Made by a program: the position numbers and the translations under genes. A stretch of 17,376 nucleotides of DNA. Origin: Candidatus Dadabacteria bacterium (lineage in GTDB: Bacteria > J088). Location: positions 1 through 17,376 of the forward strand of contig RFIY01000391.1 in NCBI GenBank assembly GCA_003695505.1, read 5' to 3'. The notes beneath the pieces were generated by a model. The model was not told the origin of the DNA. It made no database searches and worked only from the letters and a program-made list of their open reading frames with translations. Positions 1-7,194 of this stretch are shown here, one piece after another (the stretch's first letter is position 1; the number at the start of each line of letters is the position of its first letter).

Positions 1-648
1 ATCGGGAAGCACGAGCGCGACCCACGGGACATCGTATTCCTCTTCTGCGATACGCACGTCCGAGATTTCGACGTAGTAGGTTCCCGCTTTTGGCATGACC
101 AGGCCCAGGCCCTCGCCGCTGCGGGTCGAGATCGTGCGTCCCGCGACCGGAGCGCCCGTATCATCGAGCACCGTCGCCCGCGGCGTGGCGATCGCAGACG
201 AGACGGGAACCAGGGCACCCTTCTCGACGGTGCCGGCGAAGACGACGACGGCGATCCGCGCGCCGGCCGTGGCGGTAAACGAAAAGTAGTCACTGTCGAC
301 ACGGTAGCTCGTGCCGTTGGCCAGTGAACCGCTCAGCAAGAACGGCGCGGACCGCCCGACGGCATTGGCGTCGATGATGTTGTTGTTGAATTCGGTTTCC
401 GCAACGAGCGGGGGCAACGCGGACGCGGCATCCTGCGGAGCGAGATCGAACACGTCCGGGACCCCGTCCCGATCACTGTCGGCACCAAACTGCGGCGCCA
501 CGGCCGTCACATCGGGCTGTTGGGGAGCGTCGGTCGGCAACTTCCGGTGCGCTTCCCGGGAAACGCAGTCATTACCGGAACTGCAGGCGCCAATCCACAG
601 GGCCGCCAGAACGATGAACAACGACTGCCATGGGCTGCGACGGCTCAT
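1..648 (-). CDS. Lipoprotein with Ca-binding repeat and PPC-like domain (partial)
   Basis: The frame is open from the ATG at 648 to the left edge, giving 216 residues with the C-terminus outside the window. Residues 1-22 form a lipoprotein signal ending in a lipobox I-G-A-C (Cys22), so the mature protein should be membrane-anchored in the envelope. Residues 57-65 read DSDRDGVPD, matching the DxDxDGxxD calcium-binding loop of thrombospondin type 3-like repeats. Residues about 88-200 resemble a bacterial pre-peptidase C-terminal (PPC) beta-sandwich: an Asn-rich start, a Ser-Gly-rich middle, then DSDYFSF and an aromatic-rich end. The ATG overlaps the stop of the upstream lipoprotein gene as ATGA (645-648), which implies translational coupling. 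No enzymatic motif is seen in the visible part. The lipoprotein call is firm; a surface or adhesive role is only inference. Confidence 0.85.
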   Translation of the reverse strand, partial: MSRRSPWQSLFIVLAALWIGACSSGNDCVSREAHRKLPTDAPQQPDVTAVAPQFGADSDRDGVPDVFDLAPQDAASALPPLVAETEFNNNIIDANAVGRSAPFLLSGSLANGTSYRVDSDYFSFTATAGARIAVVVFAGTVEKGALVPVSSAIATPRATVLDDTGAPVAGRTISTRSGEGLGLVMPKAGTYYVEISDVRIAEEEYDVPWVALVLPD

Positions 649-1772
649 CGCGGCACCTCCCAGGTGACGCCCTCAAGAACGGCATCCAACATCACCCAGG
701 CGGACAGAGAGCCGTCATTCGCGTCCTCGAAGTTCACGCGCCAGGCCGCTCGTACTGTACCCGTATGCCGTGTACAGGGAATTTTGCCTCCCGCACAGGT
801 CGTCGTGACTGGCGCCGCCGTATCGTGCCATTCGCTGAACAGCACGCGACCATGCGGCGGACGCGACGGATTGTACGCATCCTCGTTCCAGACCGAATCG
901 TTACCGCAGTCAAGTTCGAGCGTCGAGCCTCCACGCCAGATGGGCAGGTTCACCACAAGCGGCTTCCCTGGAACCGGGAGGTGCGGGGTACTTCCAAGAG
1001 ATAGCTCTGTATAGACCCAGTCGGAACTGGATGGCGTCAAATCGATCACCAGCGAGAACTCCGGTGATGCAGACGTGCCGTATACCGCCAGATACGCATC
1101 ACGCAGTGCGGACGGACTCACGGACAACGTCCTGTCACAAAACGCGTTGCGCCCCGATTTGCCTATGTACGAAAGCCGTCCCGTGACGGCAGGCTGAACA
1201 CCGGCGGTTTGATTCGCGACGGGCCGGAACGTACTGAGACGATCCGCGCGACCGCGGATCCGCCCGGATGCCTCATCAATTGCCGCGTCTGGCAAATAGC
1301 TCCAGACATCGTCGTGCAGCCCGGCGATCGCGTATAACGAGACCGGATCGGTCACACCCGTCGCCGGCAACCAGAACCAGAGCGGTGTCGCCGGCTGCAA
1401 GCGTGTTTCCGCGTCTTTCGCGGACAAGAGCGTAATCTCGACACCGGGCCCGACCGCTACGGCATCCGTGGCGGGTGTCACGTCGGTCGGTGCCACCACT
1501 AGCACGGCCTCGTCATTTCCGTCGCTGATGGCCGGCGCCGGCCACGTCACTTCGAGACCATACAACGGACTTGTCGTCTCCGAAACGGTGAGCGTAAACG
1601 TTTCACCCGCACGGACAACCTCGGCAAGCGCGCCACCCTCTCGAACCTGATCGAGAACCGTCCCGGTCTGCCCGGCAGGTTCGTCGGCGCCGACGTGTTC
1701 GGCCGGCTCCGTTCCCAGGCACCCCGCAAGTCCGACGACGGGCACAATCCACAAAAACCACTTCCGCGCCAT
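645..1772 (-). CDS. Lipoprotein with ZU5-like N-terminal domain
   Basis: This is a 375-residue predicted lipoprotein. I chose the ATG at 1772 because AAGGG lies 9 bases upstream and the protein then begins MARKWF, a hydrophobic stretch and lipobox L-A-G-C (Cys18). An in-frame start at 1793 would add seven residues. Residues about 45-185 have the pattern of bacterial ZU5-like domains: alternating beta strands, then PLWFWLP, DVWSYLPDA and a closing STFRPVA. The C-terminal half (about 190-375) is beta-rich, has four cysteines that could form disulfides, and matches no family I recognise. The stop overlaps the next gene by ATGA. The promoter region upstream holds an FNR-type site at 1863-1876, so expression may depend on oxygen. 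The envelope location is well supported; the function is unknown. Confidence 0.85.
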   Translation of the reverse strand: MARKWFLWIVPVVGLAGCLGTEPAEHVGADEPAGQTGTVLDQVREGGALAEVVRAGETFTLTVSETTSPLYGLEVTWPAPAISDGNDEAVLVVAPTDVTPATDAVAVGPGVEITLLSAKDAETRLQPATPLWFWLPATGVTDPVSLYAIAGLHDDVWSYLPDAAIDEASGRIRGRADRLSTFRPVANQTAGVQPAVTGRLSYIGKSGRNAFCDRTLSVSPSALRDAYLAVYGTSASPEFSLVIDLTPSSSDWVYTELSLGSTPHLPVPGKPLVVNLPIWRGGSTLELDCGNDSVWNEDAYNPSRPPHGRVLFSEWHDTAAPVTTTCAGGKIPCTRHTGTVRAAWRVNFEDANDGSLSAWVMLDAVLEGVTWEVPR

Positions 1773-1794
1773 CTGCCGCATCCCTTTCTGCAAT

Positions 1795-1836
1795 GATTGA
1801 ATCAGCGCGCCAACATGCGGGCACGCTCATTCAATC
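1795..1836. repeat. Imperfect dyad between promoter and lipoprotein start
   Basis: GATTGAATCAGCGCGC (1795-1810) faces GCACGCTCATTCAATC (1821-1836) across a 10-base spacer, with 14 of 16 positions paired. On the minus strand the dyad reaches into the proposed -10 element and lies just upstream of the lipoprotein ribosome-binding site. No U-tract follows in the minus direction, so it does not look like an intrinsic terminator. An operator or a 5' leader hairpin is possible. Confidence 0.5.
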
Positions 1837-1839
1837 GTA
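1834..1839 (-). promoter_or_regulatory. Candidate -10 element of FNR-type promoter
   Basis: On the minus strand 1839 to 1834 reads TACGAT, matching four of six bases of TATAAT. It predicts a start near 1827. The FNR-type site at 1863-1876 would then be centred about 42 bases upstream, the geometry of a class II activated promoter. The likely target is the lipoprotein pair starting at 1772. Confidence 0.4.
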
Positions 1840-1862
1840 ACGGAACGCGGCGACACATTACC

Positions 1863-1876
1863 TTGATTCAGATCAA
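1863..1876 (-). promoter_or_regulatory. FNR/ANR-type binding site
   Basis: The sequence TTGATTCAGATCAA is an exact match to the FNR/ANR consensus TTGATnnnnATCAA, a perfect 5+5 palindrome. It lies in a non-coding gap, 91 bases upstream of the lipoprotein start at 1772, with a -10-like hexamer at the expected distance. FNR-type regulators activate genes under low oxygen. No FNR gene is in the window, so the regulator would act in trans. Confidence 0.55.
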
Positions 1877-1942
1877 TTTTTCAGCAGGCCAACCCATGAC
1901 GCGCGGTCTGTTGGGTCTTGCGCGTGACGGGCGCGACGTGTT

Positions 1943-2332
1943 TCAACGGCGTCGGATGCGCGTAAAGATTTTCATGACGAGATCGTCGTCGGTGCCACAG
2001 GTCAGGTCAGGTCCGCAACTACGCAGCACGGGGAAATCATCCGGCCCCTGGTAATCGCCCTCGTACGGCGCGCCAAAAAAATCGACCCCGACTTCACCTC
2101 CTGAACTGCTCTTGAATTCGCTGTTCAATAACGCGCGCACGTCGCGCGGCCAGTAGTAGTTGTTGGACTCCAGCCAGCTCGCCAGCCGCCCCTTCATCGA
2201 CTCCATCTCGACGTACGTCTGCACGAGCGGCATGACGTTGGTAATCAGTTCGGCCTGCTTGCGCACCATCTCCTGATGCTGCCAGCCCAGACCGACCATG
2301 ACGCCCAGCGATACGAGTTTGCCCAGTTTCAT
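1943..2332 (-). CDS. Small protein with pseudopilin-like C-terminus
   Basis: The protein has 129 residues from the ATG at 2332, which overlaps the stop of the cyclic-nucleotide-binding gene as ATGA (2329-2332). That coupling is why I rejected an in-frame start 30 codons upstream. The N-terminus (MKLGKLVSLGVMVGLGW) is a short weakly hydrophobic segment, followed by a helical region to about residue 65. The last 45 residues contain DFFGAPYEGDY, then SCGPDLTCGTDDD. This resembles the C-terminal core of T2SS major pseudopilins such as GspG, where D-P-W-G-x-P-Y precedes an S-x-G-x-D calcium loop. The usual prepilin peptidase site (G then F-T-L-x-E) is absent. It may be a degenerate pseudopilin or a protein that borrowed the fold. 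Function is not assigned. Confidence 0.75.
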   Translation of the reverse strand: MKLGKLVSLGVMVGLGWQHQEMVRKQAELITNVMPLVQTYVEMESMKGRLASWLESNNYYWPRDVRALLNSEFKSSSGGEVGVDFFGAPYEGDYQGPDDFPVLRSCGPDLTCGTDDDLVMKIFTRIRRR

Positions 2333-4071
2333 GCCGCAAGCCCCCTGCTTCGCGCCAGCGCTTCCAGTGCCTCGCGCATGGCCAGTGCCTCGGGTGCCGC
2401 GTCCAGCCACTCGGGATCCCAACGCCAGAGCAACACACGTTCCTGCGCGATCACATCGGCACTGCGCGGCGCCCCGGTCAGCCAGGCGGCTTCTCCGACC
2501 ACGGTGTCAGGCGCAAGTCTTGCCAGTTCCTGCCCCCCTTTTTCGACGCGCGCCGTGCCATCGACGATCAATGCCATCCAGCGATCAGCATCACCATCCC
2601 GCATAATCGCGGTTCCGGGTTCGAACGTCTGGCCGTGGCCCGCGGCGAGCCAGCGCGCACGATCCGCCGGATCGAGGCCGAAAAACAGATCCGAACGCGC
2701 GATCGCCTGTCCGGCCTGCGTCACGGCGCGCAACTGTGCCGCCGCGGCTTCATCGCCGTGAGTCCGCCACTGTTCGAACGGCAGACGGGCAAGCACGACG
2801 TCCTCTCCGGCGATCACATCCGCCGTGCGCGGCTGATCTTCCAGCAATCCGATCTCACCGAACCCCGTGCCGGCCGTCAGCGTCGCCACATGCAGGGGAT
2901 CACCATCGGACGACCGAATGATCACATCGCAACTGCCGCGTGCAATCCAGTAATAGTCACGATCCCGCCCACCCCACGAGACGATCGCGCTTCCGGCCGG
3001 GCAGCGCAGCCACTCCCATTCGACGTCTGCCAATATCGGCACATGGCGCAATAACGGTCCCTGCCGAAGCGCCTCCAGGTCCGCCGGTTCAGGCTGACAT
3101 AGCTCGAGCGCCGTGGCCGCCAGCCGCCACGAGGCACGCAACAAACGGGCGAAATACCATACGACCCAGACCACATACAGCACACCGCCGACAGCGAGCA
3201 GCAATCGCCACAGAAAAGCCGCGAAGCTTTCGCCGGTCAGTTCCGGCCGACCAAGCAGCGACAGCCCGCCCGCCACAAGACCCAGCCAGAGCGGTGGAAT
3301 CAACGCCAGCAGCGCCAGGCGCCATCCGCCTGTCACGGGCACGCGCGAAGCAGGGAGAAGAAATCGCGTAACGATCGTCCAGCGCAACTGGCGCGCCGCG
3401 TCGTCGATGCCGGCCCATGTGCCCGCCAGCGCCATCAACGGTGACGGGCCGAGCGGCCACGCCGCGCGAACGAGCAACAACCACGCACCGAAGGCCATCG
3501 CCAGGCCAAGTGCCGGATGGCCGGGCAACACGATTGCGGCAACCAGCGCCCATAGCGCAGCCGCCGCCAACGCCGCCAGTGGGGCACCGGCTCCCGTGTC
3601 CAGCCGCCAGACGACCGGCTCGACCACCGGCCAGCCGAAACGAACGCCCCAGACCGGAGCGGGGCCGGTGGTATCGATTGTCCTCAACGCCGCAACGGTC
3701 ATCCACGTTCCCCAGGCACAGACCAGCAATGCGACACCCAGCGCCGCAAGCAGATCCAGCGGCTCCTCGAGCGTTGCGCCGGCGATCCAGCCGAGCCAGG
3801 ACATCGCCGCAAAGATCAGCGGCGCACTCCAGACAAGCAGGGCGATCACGGGGCTCCGCAGGATGGAACCGTCCCCACCACGCTGCAACACCCGCGGCAC
3901 GATGGTCGGATCATTGAGGCTGCCAGGCCCGGAGCGCTGCAGTCGTACACCAACGCTCGGCGGAACCAGGCCGTCGACAAGGCGGTCCGTCGGAACGAGG
4001 ATCCATTGCCGGGCCCCGGGTGCAGACACGGCGGCACGACGTCCCGACCGGATGATCACTGGCTCATTCAT
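2329..4071 (-). CDS. Membrane protein, degenerate M50-like core plus two cNMP-binding domains
   Basis: The protein has 580 residues from the ATG at 4071; a TTG at 4107 overlapping the upstream stop is an alternative. Residues 1-70 are soluble, 73-310 hold about six to eight membrane segments, and 335-580 carry two tandem cyclic-nucleotide-binding domains. The first phosphate-binding cassette reads GFGEIGLLEDQPRTA (E406, R415), the second VVGEAAWLTGAPRSA (E527, R536), so the key Glu and Arg are kept in both. The membrane part follows the order of M50 site-2-type peptidases with C-terminal cNMP domains, but the HExxH position reads WGTWM (120-124) and the NPLLxxDG position reads SPLMALAG (210-217). 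All zinc ligands are thus missing, suggesting a non-catalytic membrane receptor. The cNMP domains are certain; the M50 kinship is inference. The downstream gene overlaps by four bases. Confidence 0.85.
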   Translation of the reverse strand: MNEPVIIRSGRRAAVSAPGARQWILVPTDRLVDGLVPPSVGVRLQRSGPGSLNDPTIVPRVLQRGGDGSILRSPVIALLVWSAPLIFAAMSWLGWIAGATLEEPLDLLAALGVALLVCAWGTWMTVAALRTIDTTGPAPVWGVRFGWPVVEPVVWRLDTGAGAPLAALAAAALWALVAAIVLPGHPALGLAMAFGAWLLLVRAAWPLGPSPLMALAGTWAGIDDAARQLRWTIVTRFLLPASRVPVTGGWRLALLALIPPLWLGLVAGGLSLLGRPELTGESFAAFLWRLLLAVGGVLYVVWVVWYFARLLRASWRLAATALELCQPEPADLEALRQGPLLRHVPILADVEWEWLRCPAGSAIVSWGGRDRDYYWIARGSCDVIIRSSDGDPLHVATLTAGTGFGEIGLLEDQPRTADVIAGEDVVLARLPFEQWRTHGDEAAAAQLRAVTQAGQAIARSDLFFGLDPADRARWLAAGHGQTFEPGTAIMRDGDADRWMALIVDGTARVEKGGQELARLAPDTVVGEAAWLTGAPRSADVIAQERVLLWRWDPEWLDAAPEALAMREALEALARSRGLAA

Positions 4072-4103
4072 CGCTGTTTCTCGTTTCCATGCGGTTCTCT
4101 GCT

Positions 4104-4676
4104 TCAATCCGGCCGAGCCTGCTTCCAGCCGGCGCTGCGGGCAATCGCTTCGATGGCCGGCTGGTTGATGCCCCGCAGCAGTTCAATCAGCCACTCTCGG
4201 TCCCGGTCGATCACCTCGTTGACGATGCCAGCAATCTGGGCCGCATCGAGGCCCGTGAGCAGCTCGACCGTGAACTCCGGCTTCCGACCGGCAGCCTCAT
4301 TGACGGCCTGCGCAATCGCGTTCACATCCAGTGCAGCAACCAGATCGGCAACAAAGTCGGGGTGCCTGGAGACGCTGCGGTTGGCGGCCTCGGCGATCTG
4401 GACCGGATCGAGCCCGGCGATCAGCGCCGGGACGAACTCCGGGTTGGCGCGCAATGCATCATTGACCGAATGCGCGGTCAGCTCGGTGTCGAGTTCACGG
4501 ATGATCGTCGGGATCATTTGCGGATGTTCGCGAATCAGATCTGTCACCGTTTCGACGATCACGCGCACATCGGCTTCGCGGACGAGCTTGCGCAGGAACC
4601 CGGTAAACCAGCGTGTCCATCGGCTCACGGTGCAGGATCCGTTCTCGTGGGGTTGTGATGGCTGCGACATTATCAT
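4104..4676 (-). CDS. Protein of tandem 27-residue helical repeats
   Basis: The protein has 190 residues. After a 35-residue N-terminal segment rich in Trp and Arg, residues 36-170 consist of five tandem units of exactly 27 residues (36-62, 63-89, 90-116, 117-143, 144-170), with a partial sixth at 171-190. The unit pattern is Asp, then I-A or similar at positions 5-6, V-N at 9-10, often P-E-F near 17-19, and a hydrophobic end L-x-x-L. Each unit should form two short helices, giving a solenoid. There is no signal peptide or membrane segment, so it is probably cytoplasmic or peripheral at the membrane. I do not recognise the family; a scaffold or binding role is inference. The start at 4676 has no clear Shine-Dalgarno sequence, and ATG 4670 is an equal alternative. 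Its stop lies 32 bases before the next gene in the same direction. Confidence 0.8.
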   Translation of the reverse strand: MIMSQPSQPHENGSCTVSRWTRWFTGFLRKLVREADVRVIVETVTDLIREHPQMIPTIIRELDTELTAHSVNDALRANPEFVPALIAGLDPVQIAEAANRSVSRHPDFVADLVAALDVNAIAQAVNEAAGRKPEFTVELLTGLDAAQIAGIVNEVIDRDREWLIELLRGINQPAIEAIARSAGWKQARPD

Positions 4677-4734
4677 ACCGATGAACCGCTGTTTGTCCAG
4701 CGCCGCCGGGACGCCCCGCCCGATGTAACGGCCG

Positions 4735-4763
4735 TTGCAAATTCAGGAAAAAGCGACTAGACT
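4735..4763 (+). promoter_or_regulatory. Sigma70-like promoter for the GMC operon
   Basis: TTGCAA (4735-4740) and TAGACT (4758-4763) are separated by 17 bases, the ideal spacing. They match four of six bases of each consensus hexamer. Transcription would start near 4770, inside the palindrome at 4768-4783. The first gene begins at 4812 after a strong AGGGAGGG ribosome-binding site. Confidence 0.5.
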
Positions 4764-4767
4764 CTTC

Positions 4768-4783
4768 GTGAGTAGGCACTCAC
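4768..4783. promoter_or_regulatory. TetR-family-style operator palindrome
   Basis: GTGAGT, AGGC, ACTCAC forms a perfect 6+6 inverted repeat, placed directly over the predicted start of the plus-strand transcript. Outer GACTC (4760-4764) and GAGTC (4786-4790) extend the symmetry, offset by half a base. Palindromes of this size and position are typical of TetR-family repressors of oxidoreductase operons. No regulator gene is in the window. Confidence 0.5.
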
Positions 4784-4811
4784 TTGAGTCGCTGCCCACA
4801 AGGGAGGGCCG

Positions 4812-5723
4812 ATGAGTCGAAGCAACGACATCGACACGCTACTGAGTCCGCTGTTCCGCGTGCTTGCCATTGCCTTCGCCGTCACCGGCACGTTGTTCTT
4901 TCTGTTTCCCGACGGCACGATCGACACCCTGAATCGAGCGGGGTCGTGGCTCGGACTGCCCCCGGCGCCACATCTGACGCACCGCTTCTGGCTCGGGCTC
5001 GGCACGGCGTACATGGCCGTCGTGACCGTACTCGCCTGGCGCATCAGCCCGGCTCCAAGCGAGCGCCGGCTGCTGATGGAACCGCTGATGGTCGGCAAGG
5101 CGACGAGCAGCCTGACCTGTCTGCTGTTTGCGATCTTTGACCAGCCGTTTTTCATTTACATCGCGAACTTCGTGGTTGACGGCGCACTCGTCGGCATCGT
5201 CTGGTGGGCATGGCGGCAAACCGCGCCGAATGGTGGGGGCCGTGGCGGTGGACATCTCGACGAACGTTCGAATCAACTGCTGCAGCGCATCGCCGAGGCC
5301 TTTCTGCCGCCCCTCGACGGACGAGCCGGAGATGCCGAAGGCATTGGGCTCGGCGGGCGCGTCGCGGCGCATCTCGAATCTCAGGGGGCGGGCGCGCGGA
5401 TCGGCGGTGCGGTCGCGCTGCGCTGGCTGAACGTCGCGCCATTCGTGCTGGGTACCCCTCGCACGCTTTCACGTCTGCCCGTGGACGAGCGCGCCATGGT
5501 GCTGGACAGGATGGAGCGCAGCCGCTGGCTGATCCTGCGCACCCCGGTCGTCGCATTGAAGCTGCTGCTCGGCCTGCACGCCTACAGGCAGCCGGACCTT
5601 CGCGCCGACATCGGCGTCGACGACGACTGGCTGAATGCCCGGCTGGAGCAGGCTCGCGCACGGCGCGCCGCCGGTGAGAAAGGCCCCTTCCCCGAGCCAC
5701 AGTCGCCCGATGGCGTGTCTTGA
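4812..5723 (+). CDS. Membrane-bound accessory subunit of GMC oxidoreductase
   Basis: The protein has 303 residues. AGGGAGGG at 4801-4808 supports the ATG at 4812. The N-terminal half has about four membrane helices (roughly 14-32, 59-77, 91-108, 113-133). The C-terminal domain (about 150-290) starts with LQRIAEAFLPP and ends with R-x-x-V-L-D-R-x-E-x-S-R-W and LKLLLGLHAY. This is the pattern of the helical domain that sits N-terminal to the flavin domain in long-chain-alcohol-oxidase-type GMC proteins, and is analogous to small subunits of membrane dehydrogenases. The GMC gene follows with a 14-base overlap, so the two products probably form a complex that the membrane segments anchor. Transcription likely starts at the promoter at 4735-4763 under the palindrome at 4768-4783. 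The domain resemblance is moderate; the partner assignment rests on context. Confidence 0.75.
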   Translation: MSRSNDIDTLLSPLFRVLAIAFAVTGTLFFLFPDGTIDTLNRAGSWLGLPPAPHLTHRFWLGLGTAYMAVVTVLAWRISPAPSERRLLMEPLMVGKATSSLTCLLFAIFDQPFFIYIANFVVDGALVGIVWWAWRQTAPNGGGRGGGHLDERSNQLLQRIAEAFLPPLDGRAGDAEGIGLGGRVAAHLESQGAGARIGGAVALRWLNVAPFVLGTPRTLSRLPVDERAMVLDRMERSRWLILRTPVVALKLLLGLHAYRQPDLRADIGVDDDWLNARLEQARARRAAGEKGPFPEPQSPDGVS

Positions 5724-7194
5724 CGGCGCAAAGCTGACCCGGAACCATCGCGTCCGCTGCGATGTGGTCATCGTCGGCACCGGCGCGGGTGGTGCCGTAT
5801 TCGCCGCCGAGGCGGCAAAGGCCGGCCTCGATGTCGTGATGCTCGAGGAAGGTGGCTACTACACAGGCAAAGATCTGTCGGGTGATGCAAAGTTCTCATT
5901 CGACCACCTCTACCGCGATGGCGGCCTGACGGCAACGCTTGGGCGGCCGCCCATTCCTGTTCCGGTCGGCTGCTGCGTCGGCGGCACGACCATGGTCAAC
6001 AGCGGAACCTGCTACCGGACGCCTGACTTCGTCCTGCAACGCTGGGAACGAGAATTCGGCCTCGAGGGCGCAACCGAACTTGACAACGACTATGCCGCGA
6101 TCGAACAGGATCTGTCGATCAAGCCCGTTCCAGACGCGCTCTATGGCCCGCAGCACCAGCGCGTCGAAGACGCGATCAAGGAACTGGGCTGGGCCGGTTC
6201 GCGGATCCCGCGCAACGAGGATGGTTGTATCTCAACCGGTACCTGCGCAATGGGCTGCCCTTCCGACGGCAAGACCTCGATGGCCGTATCGAAGGTGCCC
6301 GAGGCGCTGGCCGCGGGTGCGACCCTGTGGACGCGCGCGCCGGTACGACGCATCCTGCGCCACCGCAACCAGGTTGTTGGCGTCGCCGCTCGTGCAGGTA
6401 CACCCGAGCAGCCCACCGACCTGCTCGTGACCGCCGAGACCACCGTCATCGCCTGCGGCGCGCTGCATACCCCTGCCCTGCTGCTCGCATCGGGCATTGG
6501 CGGACCGTGGATCGGGCGCAATCTACATCTTCACCCGGCCACCCGGGTCGTGGCCCGCTTTCCCGACGAGATCCGTGGCTGGCAGGAAGTCCCCCAGGCA
6601 TACAACATCGACGAGTTCATCGACGACGGCGTGTTCATTCAGGGGCAGTTCGTCCCACCGGACGTTCAGGCGCCGGTCATTCCCGGATGGGGCGTTGAAC
6701 ACCGTCAGCGCATGGCGGCCTTTCCGCGACTCGCCAGCTTTGGCGCGTTGATCAGCGACCGCAGCGCCGGACGAGTCCGGCCGGCCGGCCGTTCGACTCG
6801 ACCTGTTGCGACGTACCGCCTGCAGCCCGCCGATCGGGACCGGCTGATCTTCGGCATCGCCCGCACGATCGAAGCCTTCCTCGCGGCCGGCGCCGAAGAA
6901 GTCTATTCCGGTGTCGCCGCGATGCCGGTCGTCCGGTCGCGCACGGAACTGGCACGTTTCGAACGATTGCAGCCCCCGGCGACGCAGATCGAGATCATGG
7001 CATTTCACCCGATGGGCACCGTGCGCGCCGGTGGACCAGAAATCGCCGCCAGTGATCCATGGGGACGCCTGTATGACGTCGAGGGAATCGTGGTCAGCGA
7101 TGGCAGCCTGCTGCCGACATCGAATCGGATCAACCCTCAATTGACCATCATGGCGCTGGCGCGCCGCGCTGCCCGAAAACTGGTCGCGCCATGA
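5710..7194 (+). CDS. GMC family FAD-dependent oxidoreductase
   Basis: The protein has 494 residues, likely oxidising an alcohol group on a lipid-like or sterol-like substrate, though the substrate cannot be read from sequence. The ATG at 5710 places the FAD dinucleotide-binding motif near the N-terminus (G23-x-G25-x-x-G28, DVVIVGTGAGG); an in-frame start at 5635 lies deep in the upstream gene and is rejected. Residues about 87-103 (GCCVGGTTMVNSGTCYR) match the GMC flavin-binding segment. C173, C179 and C183 form a CxxxxxCxxxC cluster followed by P-S-D-G, seen in alcohol-oxidase-type GMC proteins. The catalytic pair is His433 (HPMGT) and Asn475 (NRINPQLT). There is no signal peptide. It overlaps the accessory subunit gene by 14 bases, indicating coupled translation. 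Confidence 0.92.
   Translation: MACLDGAKLTRNHRVRCDVVIVGTGAGGAVFAAEAAKAGLDVVMLEEGGYYTGKDLSGDAKFSFDHLYRDGGLTATLGRPPIPVPVGCCVGGTTMVNSGTCYRTPDFVLQRWEREFGLEGATELDNDYAAIEQDLSIKPVPDALYGPQHQRVEDAIKELGWAGSRIPRNEDGCISTGTCAMGCPSDGKTSMAVSKVPEALAAGATLWTRAPVRRILRHRNQVVGVAARAGTPEQPTDLLVTAETTVIACGALHTPALLLASGIGGPWIGRNLHLHPATRVVARFPDEIRGWQEVPQAYNIDEFIDDGVFIQGQFVPPDVQAPVIPGWGVEHRQRMAAFPRLASFGALISDRSAGRVRPAGRSTRPVATYRLQPADRDRLIFGIARTIEAFLAAGAEEVYSGVAAMPVVRSRTELARFERLQPPATQIEIMAFHPMGTVRAGGPEIAASDPWGRLYDVEGIVVSDGSLLPTSNRINPQLTIMALARRAARKLVAP

Noticed and set aside
1863-1881. Intrinsic terminator on the plus strand (stem TTGAT/ATCAA followed by TTTTT)
   Set aside because: The stem is only five AT-rich pairs and no plus-strand gene precedes it; the exact FNR consensus explains it better.
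3113-4168. 351-codon plus-strand reading frame opposite the cNMP-binding protein
   Set aside because: Composition is Ser/Arg/Pro-rich without structure, and the opposite strand has two clear cNMP-binding domains.
5635-5709. 25-codon N-terminal extension of the GMC oxidoreductase
   Set aside because: It lies inside the upstream gene, and would push the FAD motif away from the N-terminus without adding a signal peptide.
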